This document shows positions 53,421-64,000 of a stretch of DNA of 64,000 nucleotides, in pieces. The DNA lies in the NCBI GenBank assembly GCA_963978895.1, contig OZ022240.1, positions 12,187,807 through 12,251,806 on the forward strand, written 5' to 3'. The translations under genes were made by a program, and so were the position numbers. Within the stretch, counting starts at the first letter, position 1, and every line of letters begins with the position of its first letter. The DNA comes from Erpobdella octoculata. Lineage: Eukaryota; Annelida; Clitellata; Hirudinida; Erpobdellidae. The notes under the pieces are model-generated. The model searched no databases. It was not told the DNA's origin and was given only the letters and a program-made list of their open reading frames with translations.

Positions 53421-54815
53421 CAGGGACGTAAATTCAGCATTTTCCAGGGGGGGGGCAAAATTTTCCCGCCATTATATAGCTTACTGACAGGGTTACCCGG
53501 TGTTGTCCGGGTTTTTTGTGGTTAGTTTTTTCTCGTTTTTGCCAATGAAACGTCAAAGAAATAACAGATTTTTTTGTAATTTTTCAAAATTTTCTTATCA
53601 ATGAAGTTACCTCCATGCCAAATGTTGTTAAAATTGCTCCTGCGGCTTGGATGTGATAAACGAATGCTCTCACACACACATTACCTTTTACATTTATATA
53701 AATACGTAGGTACAAGCAGAGAAGGATGAGGAAATGCATCCCCCATCAGAGTATCAATTGAAATTTTTTTGGGTATAATACCCTGTTTTTAGAAAACGAC
53801 CGTAGCTTTTTTGGGAGGAGAAATTAGAAGTCTTTGAAAATTTTTTTGAAAAATACTTACGACTACCCCTTACCGGTTATCAGCTTTTTGGAAGAGAATA
53901 TAAAAAATTTCTGAAGTGAATCCCCCACCACAAAATTCTGGATTCGCCACGCGCCACTGGGTATAAGGGGGATGAATGATTTAATCATATTGCAGGGGCA
54001 AGTACAGGATTAGTAAAACAAGTAAAGGAAAAACAAGTTTTTAAACACAAACTTTGATTTCAAATACAATCAATTTAGAAATGCAAAAGATGCTCAAAGT
54101 TTTTTTTAAAAATTGAATCATGCATTTTCATCAAATATAAAGCTGTGCTGAAAGTTTCAACTTCCTAGCTAGTCAAAATGCTGGTTAAATTTCACTTGCA
54201 AGATTTGCGTACAGAGAAAGACACACACACACAAACAAACAGAAATTGTAACCTAAATAAAAATTTGTAAAAAAAAGATGTCCAAAATGGGGTGGGTATA
54301 ATTTTGTTTTATTTTTGTGTAATAAATAATAACTTTGATGTAGACAGCTGTGAGGGAATCAACATTGTATTACCTAATATCACTAATAGGGAAAAATTCC
54401 ACGAGTTCTCTTATTGTATTTTGGCACAGAAAACAGCTAATCTTTGGACCAACGTTGATACACAAATTATTACTCTGCAGTTATTGGTAAATCTAGCATC
54501 GAGCTAAGATATAAAATTGTCTACAAACGCAAAAAGAATTCCAATACACATTGAATCGTCACGAGGTTAAGTAAAGTTAAAATTAACATATTATATAGTA
54601 AACTCTAAGTAAAAAAAAATTTTAATTTTGGAAATCAAGGGGGGCGAATTGTCTATACACGCCAGAAGGATTCCAATACGCATTGCATCATCACTAGGTT
54701 AAGTAAAGTTAAAATTAAATAAATATATAGTAAACTCTAGGTAAAAAAAATTCAAATTTTGAAAATCAGGGGGGGGCATTTGCCCCCCCCCTGCCCCCCC
54801 CAATTTACGTCCCTG
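53421..54815. mobile_element. hAT-type element with CAGGGACGTAAATT ends
   Basis: TIRs CAGGGACGTAAATT and AATTTACGTCCCTG. Perfect 8-bp duplication CTCAAATG (53413-53420 and 54816-54823). G/C homopolymer runs lie next to both ends. Inside are a decayed Helitron 3' end (about 53484-53530, minus) and a duplicated ~130-bp segment near the right end (ATTCCAATACRCATTG at 54538 and 54668). No transposase recognised. Confidence 0.92.
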
Positions 54816-54823
54816 CTCAAATG

Positions 54824-55545
54824 TGGGTTGGAAAATTGGTTTATTTGGTTTTTAAAGTAGCTGCTACTCAAAAACTGTGAGTGCTACAGGAGTAAAAATT
54901 AGTATTTAGTTTTTACTCCAAAAATAATGAAATACGTGTTTTAGCATTTTTTGAAAATTTGGTTTCCAGGACTTCAAATGTGGGGTGGAAAATAGGGTTA
55001 TTTGTTTTTTAAAGTAACTGCTACTCAAAAACTGTAAATACCACAGATGTAAAAATTAGTATTTAGTTTCTATTCTAAAAAGAAAGATATACGTGTTTTA
55101 CCATTTTTTTAAAATTTGGTTTCCAGGACCTCAAATGTGGGGTGGAAAATAAGGTTATTTGGTTTTTAATGTAACTGCTACTCGAAAACTGTAGATGCTA
55201 CAGGAGTAAAAATTAGTATTTGGTTTCTACTCCAGAAATAATGATATACGTGTTTTACCATTTTTTGAAAATTAGGTTTCCAGGTCTTCAAATAAGGGGT
55301 GGAAAATAGGGTTACTTGGTTTTTAAAGTAACTGCTACTCAAAAACTGTAAATGCTACAAAATTAAATTAATATTTAGTTTCTACTCTAAAAATAATGAT
55401 ATACGTGTTTCACCATTTTTGAAAATTTGGTTTCTAGGACCTCAAATGTGAAGTGGAAAAAGGGTTATTTGATTTTAAAATAACTGCTACTCAAAAACTG
55501 TAAGTGCTGCAGATGTGAAAATTAGTATTTTGAGGTTTTGTGCCG
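54824..55545. repeat. 157-bp tandem repeats in Helitron family 2
   Basis: Units begin GGTGGAAAATAGGGTTATTT and contain CTGCTACTCAAAAACTGTRA, AAAATTAGTATTTAGTTTCT and ATTTTTTGAAAATTTGGTTT. Spacing is 155-158 bp, four to five copies with scattered substitutions. Confidence 0.9.
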
Positions 55546-55966
55546 GTTAAAAGTAGATGAGTTCAGTTTATTACCGCACGGACGGGCCAAGCCGTTATTT
55601 TAGGGTCTTCATACGCCCTGCCCAAACCTTAAATCAAGGTGGGACGGGCCGAGATTTTTAACCAAGTATATAGACATTTTAGTGATTTTAGGGTGTTCAG
55701 ACGGGCCGGGCTAAACCTGAAGTCAAGGTGGGACGAGCCGAAGTTTTTCATCAAGTATATTGAACTTCTAGGCCTGTAAAAACGGGCCGGGCCCATATTA
55801 GACGGGCCGTGCTGGGCCAGGAATTTTGGTTTTTGAAACGGGCTGGGCCAAGTTGTCGACGGGCCGAGCCGAGACCTAAAAAATTGATCCGTGCAGTACT
55901 CTACTATGTATGCACTGTTCAAATTTTCTAATTTCATGCGAGCGAAGCCGCTACGGGCACTGCTAG

Positions 55967-56035
55967 TATATATATATAAATGTTTGTATGTATGTATGTA
56001 TGTATGTATGTATGTCCTTTATGCATTGTTTTGCT
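55967..56035 (+). mobile_element. Helitron family 1, truncated 5' end
   Basis: TATATATATAAATGTTTGTATG, (TATG)n, TCCTTTATGCATTG; the PLE begins immediately after. Confidence 0.65.
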
Positions 56036-57868
56036 ACACAATTATATGCAAGATACGTAGACGATATTTTCGTTCTATGTCACGATATATCAGAAGCTGA
56101 GAACATAAAAACTCAACTTCAGATAAATTCAGTTTTAAACTTCACAATCGAGATTAGCAGCTTTGACAAGCAGCTTCCGTATCTCGACCTCTTAATAACT
56201 CAAACAGAAGATGGTCTCACGTCTTCAGTCTATTCTAAACCAAATTTTGGCGCTAACTGTCTTAGTGGCGACAGTTACTGTCCCGATCAATATAAAACGA
56301 GCGTAATATTTGGCTACCTGAACAGAGCTCTTAACTACTCTTCAACTCAGGTAGACTTCGATAAAGAATTAACAAGAATAAAAACTCTTTTAATCAATAA
56401 CGATTATTCAAATAGAATGGTCGATAATGCAATTCGGAAATTTATGGATACAAAAATTCTCAATTCTCGACAAAATGAAAACTCGGCTAAGACATCAGTA
56501 CCACTCTTTTACAAAGCTCAAATGCATCAAGACTATAAAAAAGATGAACAGGAAATAAAGAAAATAATCTACAACAACGTGCGCGTCTATTACAACAGTA
56601 GTAGAACTCATAACCTCGTGTTAAAAAATAATCCAAATAACAGTGGCAAACATCAGAAAACCAATGTTGTGTATATGTTCACGTGTCTTTACAAACACGA
56701 CCATCCAGCGACATATATAGGACATACTCGCACAACTCTTTCTCGACGATTAGCAATGCACACACAGGGCGGAAGCCTCTTTGCTCATCTTACTACAGTT
56801 CACTATCAAAAACCTAATAAAAAACTGCTTGGTGATAACACTTAAGTTATTGCCTCTGATACAGACCCTGACCGATTAAAGACCAAAGAGGTTTTGTTGA
56901 TCTTGAGACACCGCCCCACGATCAATGTTCAAGATGATCGTTTCAATCGAACTTTATTGTTTCAATATGGACGCGGTCCGACTGATCATGTTGTGACAAA
57001 TAACACCATGTTCAACTCTAACAAACAAACGATCTCTTCCGATAACATGGGTGGCAACTCGACGACAAGTTTACCTGCTTCTGTAACGGGTCATCAGCGT
57101 ACAAGTGATGTACAAGACAATACTCGTGATAGATCCGTAGACTCTCATACCTCGGATCTACCACTTACAAAAGTCAGTTGTTGTATCTCTCGTGGTGACA
57201 GACCCGTCACCCTCTCTACAACTGAAAACGAGTCTGATGTGGACGATCAAGTCTTCATGATGGCTCTGGACGGCACAGAATTGTCTCTCGTTTCTTGCGT
57301 TTCTGTCGGCCGTGACAGCGGATCTCATTCGCTGAGCACTGGCAATCAAAGGTGCCACACTTCAGTTCATTCTTTTGGATCGCGCGGTCGGCCTGATTCC
57401 GGAAGAAAAGTCGATCTTCATGAAATGGCCCGCTGTGCTTCAGCTCAGGACGCTACACATGGAGATGGCCAAACACTGTTTGGCGATAACATCGTTTTCC
57501 CCACCAGCTTCATTTCGTCTTCAGTCGATGGTGCTGCAGGCAACTTCGAAGAAAGTAATCTTCTATCGTTGTCTCATGGCTTGCTCGGCGATGAAGACAA
57601 TACTTTGACCTGCGGGCAACTTGAGGCTTGCGTCCCAGTTGAACTTCATGACGTTCAGCCTGGATGCGAGGATGGAATACTACTTTTGAGCATCTCACTT
57701 ACAATGATAATATTAATAAGCGGCGACGGCGCTAATTGCCGTCCGACCGTATACTTAGATTATGTTACTGCCAATATTTTTGTGCCCGTGCTTGTCGTTC
57801 TTTGTGTTGTTCACAAGTCGTACATCGCCGCTCTGTATGGTTACGTTTTTCACCTATCGAGCGTTTAA
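56036..57868 (+). pseudogene. Penelope-like element, 5'-truncated ORF with one stop
   Basis: Begins inside RT (LYARYVDDIFVLCHD). Continues LPYLDLLITQTEDG, CPDQYKTSVIFGYLNRAL, KTLLINNDYSNRMVD, AQMHQDYKKDEQEIKKI, and GIY-YIG (NVVYMFTC...ATYIGHTRTTLSRRLAMH). A TAA at 56843-56845 interrupts the frame shortly after GIY-YIG; the same frame resumes (PDRLK...RPTINVQDDRFNRTL) and runs to a stop at 57868. The C-terminal tail is Ser/Thr/Asp-rich without the repeats of the W-family tail. About the first 450 codons are missing. Confidence 0.85.
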
Positions 57869-58395
57869 CGTGTTTTAGCTTGTCTTTCCTGTGTTTTAAT
57901 TACTTATTTAGTTCTAAATTATTGAAAAAAATATCATCGATTTTGTTGGGCTACTTTTCGTCGAACTCTATTTAATTTCAAAGTGAGTTTCGCTCTTTGT
58001 AACTCATTTATTGTGGTCGCTTTTTTTTCTTCTGTTTTTTTTAACTTAAATTTCAATGTGTTTCATCTATCAATAGCCGTATTAATTTATTAACTGAAAA
58101 CTGATTCAGCCTAGCTCTTATTCAATGTCTCCGTCTAAGCCTAAGTATTTCTGATTTTTAACTCTTCCCTTTCAACTTTTATAATATTTAATTTATTGCT
58201 TAACATAGGGTTCTGAAGATGGCTTTTTATAGCTGAAACTGGCCAGTTAACCGTGATCGTTTTATTACTCATCAATTTTAACCAATAAATTCTTCAATAT
58301 ATGTCTCGTCGTTTCAAATGGATGAAAAGGGCTTTAAAAACTTGCTAAGAAAGATGACTAACGTTAAGTGGTCAATTGTGTTTAATAGAGCCTGT

Positions 58396-58400
<5 letters not shown>
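57869..58400 (+). mobile_element. 3' UTR, hammerhead and terminal repeat of the same PLE
   Basis: AT-rich 3' UTR, a hammerhead at 58205-58252, then a terminal repeat whose frame reads LLRKMTNVKWSIVFNRACLY before (TA)n at 58400-58450. Confidence 0.82.
58205..58252 (+). ncRNA. Hammerhead ribozyme motif (PLE at 56-58 kb)
   Basis: GGTT-CTGAAGA-TGGCTTTTTATAGCT-GAAA-CTGGCCAG-TT-AACC. Core intact; stem I GGTT/AACC; stem II GGCT/AGCT; stem III perfect palindrome CTGGCCAG. Confidence 0.9.
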
Positions 58401-58450
<50 letters not shown>

Positions 58451-58453
<3 letters not shown>

Positions 58454-58720
58454 CATACATAATTGGGGACAATATTTTCCCGCAAGCAAATTTCATTGAA
58501 CTTTGTCGCTCATTTTGCATTCAACAGTTTCTAGTATAAACCTTACAAAACAACAATATCTTTTCTTTCTGAAACTACACCAAGCAACGTTTCCCAACAT
58601 AAAAGCGCAATGATGTATTATGTATGTCACCCGATTAGCATCTACAGGTCTGGAAAAACTCACGTTTATTGATTATAAGACGCTGAACACGGTTTGTTAG
58701 GGCACTTTTTTGTTAAAATA
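58451..58720. repeat. Short interspersed repeat, then unremarkable sequence
   Basis: 58470-58535 (CCCGCAAGCAAATTTCATTG, GTCGCTCATTTTGCATTCAA) recurs inverted at 62758-62806 beside a Helitron. Identity unknown. The remainder shows nothing. Confidence 0.55.
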
Positions 58721-59735
58721 TTTAAATAAAAAGTTATTAGCCGCGAAAGTTTAACGCTTTGCGGATATATATAATGCAGCGTACGTCATCTTTCAATATA
58801 AACAAGTTGAAAATAAATAAATCAACGAAGTAGTAGTCGGCGGGTTTTCCCAATTTTAAACAAGCTGTAAATTATTGTTAACAACAATTTGCTATTTTTC
58901 AATTATTATTCCTCTTATTTTAATTATTATTATTAACGAAGATTAACTATTTTGCTAATATTATTCCGATTATTGGAAAGTTCTACGCTTTGCGGATATA
59001 TTTAATGAAATTATTATTAACGACATTTTACTATTTTGCAATTATTATTGCTCTTATTTTAATTATTAATAATAATGTTATTTACGAAAATTAACTAATT
59101 TGCTAATATTATTCCTATTATTGGAAAGTTCGACGCTTTGTAGATATATTTAATGAAATTATTATTAACGACATTATTTATTTTAATACATTATATATAA
59201 TATATTAATATATTAAATAAAAAGTTATTAGCCGCGAATGTTTAACGCTTTGCGAATATAATTTGAGCATACGTCATACCTCATTATAAACAAGTTGAAA
59301 ATAAATAAATCACCAAAGTAGTACATCGGCGGGTTTCCCAATATCAGCTAATGGTATTTTGTGTTTATTTTGTCAGCGGGTTTTATCAATTTTAGCCATT
59401 GAAGTCGGCGGGTTTTTCCCAATTTTATACAAGTTGTAAATTATTATTAACGACAATTTACTATTTTGCTAATATTATTCCTATTATTGGAAAGTTCGAC
59501 GCTTTGTAGATATATTTAAGAAATTATTATTAACAACATTATTTATTTTAATACATTATATATAATATATTATTATATTAAATAAAAAGTTATTAGCCGC
59601 GAAAGTTTAACGCTTTGCGAATATAATTTGAGCATACGTCATAACTCATTATATATAAACAAGTTGAAAATAAATAAATCAACGAAATAGTACATCGGCG
59701 GGTTTTCCCAATATCAGCTATTGAAGATTGGGTTT
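58721..59735. repeat. Tandemly repeated AT-rich segment with GCCGCGAAAGTTTAACGC modules
   Basis: Blocks AAAAAGTTATTAGCCGCGAA, TTTAACGCTTTGCG, CATACGTCAT and AACAAGTTGAAAATAAATAA followed by CGGCGGGTTT recur at about 58725, 59215 and 59580. In between are repeated ATTATTCCTATTATTGGAAA / GTTCGACGCTTTG modules. No coding sequence. Confidence 0.8.
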
Positions 59736-60030
59736 TTTGTAGGCGTTATTTTTCATCATCAGCCATTAAAAGTTGGGTTGTTTCTTAGGCTTTTTTTTTC
59801 ACTATCACCCAAAATATGTTGTTCATTCCGTAGGCGGTTTTTTCACTATCACCCAATAATTGTTGTTTTTTTCGTAGGCTGTTTTTCCGATACCATCAAA
59901 TAAATAGTGTTTTTCATAGGCGGTTTTTCACTATCACCCATTTAACATGGTTTTTTTCGTAGGCTGTTTTTTCCAAATCGCCGATTAAAGGTTTTTTTTT
60001 CGTAGGCATTTTTTCCTAAATCATCCAATC
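59736..60030. repeat. ~44-bp tandem repeat, seven units
   Basis: Units contain CGTAGGCGGTTTTTTCACTATCACCCA with variation, at about 59739, 59787, 59830, 59873, 59918, 59959 and 60001. Confidence 0.85.
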
Positions 60031-60094
60031 AAATAGAAGACCATTCCAAAACGTGTCCAAGTGAAAAATCATCTGTTACTAACTATTTTAGTCA

Positions 60095-60116
60095 CACGCT
60101 TCGCTTGCGAAGCGTG
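60095..60116. other. Perfect 10-bp-stem hairpin
   Basis: CACGCTTCGC-TT-GCGAAGCGTG. It could be a transcript hairpin or part of a transposon end; no CTRR or TIR partner was found nearby. 60117-60334 shows nothing else. Confidence 0.6.
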
Positions 60117-60334
60117 CGTAAAGTTATTACTATATTAGCGCTTTGGTGTTGTTTTTGTGCTTAGAGTGCGTTTTGAGTGCGACTAATATGTAAAAACTCA
60201 CACTTGTCAAGTGTTGGTTTTAAAATAAACACGCTTTCAGTGAGTAAACAAGTGTCGACGCGTTCAGCCAAAGTCTCACTAAAATACTAATTAAGTATGC
60301 AACCAGTCACCCACACAGCTGGATTTTAATATAT

Positions 60335-62110
60335 TTCTACTTTCTTCTTTTTATATTAATATTTGGATTGCAAAGTAAATGTTCAGACACCGCAGGTGTC
60401 TCAGCATCACCTGCACTACTAATCAAAACATTCTCAATTTCTCCGATTAGTGTAGTTCCACATTTTTTAGCCGCATCGCCATCAACCTCAACTTCACTAC
60501 CTTCACAGTTACATAAAACATCTTCATCGTCGACATTATTACTACTTTTATGTTTTTCTTCCGATTAATTTTCTTTTTCTTCAACCATTTTATCTGTGTG
60601 GAAACTATCAAAAGAGAGTGATTCTGACTCCGTATTTTTAGAGCCACAGCTTTTAAAACAAACAGGCGTTTCTCTATTTAGATCTCCCTCACTATCCACA
60701 AACCTTTCATTAATCTTGACAGGCGTAGTTTCCTTCTGGTTGGTGCGATTTTCCATGACGGCATTCTCTATGTCTTTGACGTTGAGTATATCTTCATCGG
60801 TCACCATATCAATTTCTTTCTCGCAGCAATCACTTTGTTCTCTTCTTTCGGACAAATCATTTTCAAATTTCACGCTCGTTTTATTCTCGTTGAGATTATC
60901 GTAGAGGAGTGGTTTGGGCTCTAGGATTTTAGAGTCACAATTATTACTAGCCTCTCCAACTGAAACGTCAGATGAATGTTGACAGTTATTTACCTTTGTT
61001 TCAAGAAGTTTCTTTTTTGGATCCCTGTTCGTCATCTCTGTTTTATGTTTATCTCCTTCCATCAATCTATTCATATTCATTCCTTTATTGACGTTTGTTG
61101 CAATTCCAAATTTTGGAACAATTGGGCCATCAAACAACTTCAAAATGTGAGTGAAATTGTTATCTTGAATGTTAATTGCCGGTTTTTGTTCCTCGACCAA
61201 CAAAGCCTCTGCCACCCTTAATCGTCTCGGATTGTTAAAAGTTTCTATTATTTCAGTGTTATCCACAAGGATTTGTCTAGATAACTGCTTATGGTGTTTT
61301 TCACAAAAATGCTTCATGATACCTCCACCTTGCAAATGCATAGTCAACCTTCGTGATAAAGACGTTCGGGTGGAGCCAATGTATGTTACATGATCACAGG
61401 GACATGTGAACCTGTAGATAACATTTTTCCGTTGCAAATGCTTTTTACAGTTAGAAATATTGTTACGCATAACCATGGAGTGGGTTGTTTTTGGTTTATA
61501 GTATACATTAAGTTTAATTTCATAGTTCAACGAATCAATAACTTTCACTTGAGTTTTGACTATATTTTTTATGATGTTTTCGTCAACTATATAATTTCTG
61601 TGCATTTGGGCTTTATAATAAACGTTTATGGCCTTTTTTGGATTATCACTGAATTTGTCCATTTTCAAACTAGCGTCAAGAAATCTTTTTGTGACATCAT
61701 CAACCATTCTGTTTGTGAAGTTATTATTAATGAGTATTTCTTTAATTTTTAGAATTTCTATTTGAAGTTTCTCTAGACAATCAGTAGATTGACGGGCTCT
61801 GTGAAGCATGTTCAGAATGACACTAACTTTGTATCTTTCAGGGCAAAAACCATCGGCGTTCAAAGTTTCTCCGTGATTTGTAGGTTTTTTTGTATGGATT
61901 TAATTTTAAACATTTATCTGTCGTTTTTACAAGTAAGTCTAAAAAAAGCAATTTATTTTCATAACTGAGTTCAACAGTAAGTTTCAAAACAGAATTGCTC
62001 TCGAATTTGCTCTTCAAATCCTGAAGTTGATCGCAGTCATCACACAGAACAAATACTCGGCTACTTTTATTGATTTTACGTCTAACTCTGCATGTATTGA
62101 AAACAAACTA
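60335..62110 (-). pseudogene. Penelope-like element, 5'-truncated and broken (fifth copy)
   Basis: The frame at 61863-60565 has ILINNNFTNRMVDDVTKRFL, YYKAQMHRNYIVDENIIKNI, GIY-YIG (NVIYRFTCPCDHVTYIGSTR, TSLSRRLTMHLQGGG), LRVAEALLVEEQKPAINIQD, and a Lys/Glu-rich tail. A TAA at 60565 is followed in the same frame by more acidic tail (NNVDDEDVLCNCEGSEVEVD). Upstream, 62110-61870 holds a shifted RT remnant (VLKLTVELSYENKLLFLDLL). No hammerhead or terminal repeat follows on the left. Confidence 0.82.
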
Positions 62111-62181
62111 ACTGCTGTTTAATTACCTTTATTATTATAAGTTTGAGAGAGTGTCCTTTTCGATTTTAATATATACCGTTT

Positions 62182-62762
62182 TCTATATATATAAAAATGA
62201 ATGTTTGAATGTATGTATGTATGTATGTATGTATGTATGTATGTATGTATGTATGTATGTATGTATGTATGTATGTATGTATGTATGTATGTATGTATGT
62301 ATATATGTTATTCATGCATTGCTACACCATTCATCCGATCGTAATGAAATTTTCAAACAACCTTGAGAGTCAAGGGGAATCAAATATAGAGAAAATATTT
62401 TTGAAATCCGTCACAAAATGAGCGGAGCGGAGCGGGTGAGCGAGCGGGAACTATATATATATATATGTATGTGCGTATGTATGTGTGTATGTATGTATGT
62501 GTATGTGCATGTATGTGTGTGTGTGTTTATGTATGTACTAGCGGAGATACCCGGCGTTGCCCGGGTTTTTTAGAGGTTTTTCTAATGTTTGTCTCTTTCT
62601 CTCCCGTTTCCTTTCCCACCTGCTTTCCCATTCCTGCTCGCTTTCCCGTTTTCGGTCGTTTTCCCGCTGCCGGTCGCTTTCCCGCTCCCGGTCGTTTTCC
62701 CGTTCACTGTCCCGTTCCCGCTCACGTTTGCTCTCCCATTCCCGCTCACGCTTGCTGTTGAA
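62182..62762 (+). mobile_element. Helitron family 1, copy C (3' side incomplete)
   Basis: TCTATATATATAAAAATGAATG at 62182, a long (TATG)n, the family-1 5' block, GAGCGAGCGGGAACTATATATA, then the nested inverse Helitron end (CTAGCGGAGATACCCGGCG at 62537) and minisatellite-like units to about 62762. The arrangement is the same as in copies A and B but stops before the second half. Confidence 0.8.
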
Positions 62763-62802
62763 TGCAAAATGGGCGACAAAGTTCAATGAAACTTGCTTGC
62801 GG

Positions 62803-63290
<488 letters not shown>

Positions 63291-64000
63291 TTAGCAAAAG
63301 AAGTTGTTCAAAACTCGCGAATCTGTTTATTAACGCCAACCAATCAAAAGCCAGCTTTTTCTATTTCTGCGTAAAAAGTGACGCTTAATTTACAAATTAT
63401 CTCCACGAAATTTAAAATTTTTACGCTCAAATGCTCATAAAACAGTTTAGTTATTTATTTCTATGTTTTTTTAACGAAATTTTTATTTTCCGTTTGCTTA
63501 TGGAGCTGCCCGAAGAATGTTGTTGATTATCAAATGCTTAAAGGCTTAAACTGCCTTTAAACTAGTTTAACTCCTATGTATAAACGATTATGTACACTCA
63601 ACTAGTCTAAGTTTTCGAAATTCTCCAGTATTTAAAAAGCAATGCAACCTGAAAACACAACCTTATTTGAAAATAGCTGAAGGGGGTGCCGGTTATGGGA
63701 ATCGTACCACTTTTTAAAGGAAGACCATGCTTTTGACCACTTTTTAAAGGAAAACATCTTAAAAACAAGAAATTTATCAAACACTGGTTTTTAGAACAAC
63801 ATAAATTTTAATTCTTAAAACAAAGTACAACTTATTAAATAATTATAATAATAACTGTTATCTAGCTTCAAAAATCATTATATTGAGCCCAATTCAGTCG
63901 AGCAGAAGAGTCAGATCTTCATCCATGACTTTACTTCTTGTGTCCACCACACATATCAAGAGTGCTGTAGACAGAAGGTTCGGGGCTGCCAGACTGAGAA
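63291..64000. other. No feature seen
   Basis: AT-rich sequence with a duplicated CACTTTTTAAAGGAA near 63710 and 63740. The last 60 bases have a plus-strand frame, SAVDRRFGAARLR, that faintly resembles the C-terminus of non-LTR RTs but is too short to call. Confidence 0.5.

Larger units (their letters stand above)
53121..55966 (+). mobile_element. Helitron family 2, longer copy with internal tandem repeats
   Basis: Starts after (TA)n with AAAAGAACATGTCCTGGCTG and TCAACGCCGAGCTCAAACGC. It ends ATGCGAGCGAAGCCGCTACG, GGCACTG, CTAG (55963-55966) followed by T. It is interrupted by a hAT element (53421-54815). It has about five 157-bp repeats (54824-55545) and then GGGCCGGGC/GGACGGGCCG-rich sequence. 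No gene. Confidence 0.82.

Noticed and set aside
60095..60116. Helitron terminal hairpin
   Set aside because: No CTRR followed by T lies 8-12 bases downstream on either strand and no TC start was found.
63900..64000. Non-LTR retrotransposon C-terminus at the right edge
   Set aside because: Only about 13 residues (SAVDRRFGAARLR) look suggestive; the frame is too short to support a call.

Overview
The window is nuclear DNA of an animal, most likely an invertebrate with an AT-rich, transposon-dense genome. The animal assignment rests on one host gene, a Flamingo/Celsr-type (starry night) atypical cadherin on the minus strand. I can follow it through six exons, from 31059 down to 4228. Exon 1 carries the signal peptide and nine cadherin repeats; exons 2-6 carry the juxta-cadherin linker, EGF-like repeats and the start of a laminin-G domain. 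All six exons join in compatible phases. The gene continues off the left edge. I do not try to name the species.

Almost everything else is mobile DNA in the introns (1-31 kb) or 5' of the gene (31-64 kb). Layout: 1-4.2 kb, a non-LTR 3' end, Helitrons and microsatellites. 4.2-6.6 kb, Celsr exons 6-4 with a SINE and retroelement scraps. 6.6-18 kb (intron 3), REL-endonuclease non-LTR elements, Penelope-like element (PLE) ends with hammerhead ribozymes, a 1.6 kb inverted repeat and a TIR element joining two unrelated repeats. 18 kb, exons 3 and 2 separated by a 73-bp intron. 18.4-27.6 kb (intron 1), a nearly full-length CR1/Jockey-like element, a Tigger relic holding a hAT MITE, and a MULE with subterminal minisatellites. 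31-35 kb, TIR elements and decayed transposase genes. 35-38 kb, a second copy of the Helitron found at 1-2 kb and a second copy of the PLE-Helitron block found at 11-12.6 kb. 38.3-45.0 kb, a young Ty3/gypsy-class LTR element whose integrase lies upstream of its reverse transcriptase. 45-64 kb, four further PLE copies or fragments, one with an intact 1072-codon ORF, plus Helitrons, hAT elements and tandem repeats.

The elements interact as layers of insertion. Target-site duplications can be read directly for the LTR element (5 bp), three hAT elements (8 bp) and a MULE (9 bp). The empty site of the LTR element is present elsewhere in the window. Eight hammerhead ribozyme motifs mark PLE terminal repeats; their stem I sequences differ between copies but stay complementary. 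PLE ends repeatedly abut (TA)n arrays, and REL-element ends abut (TATG)n arrays.
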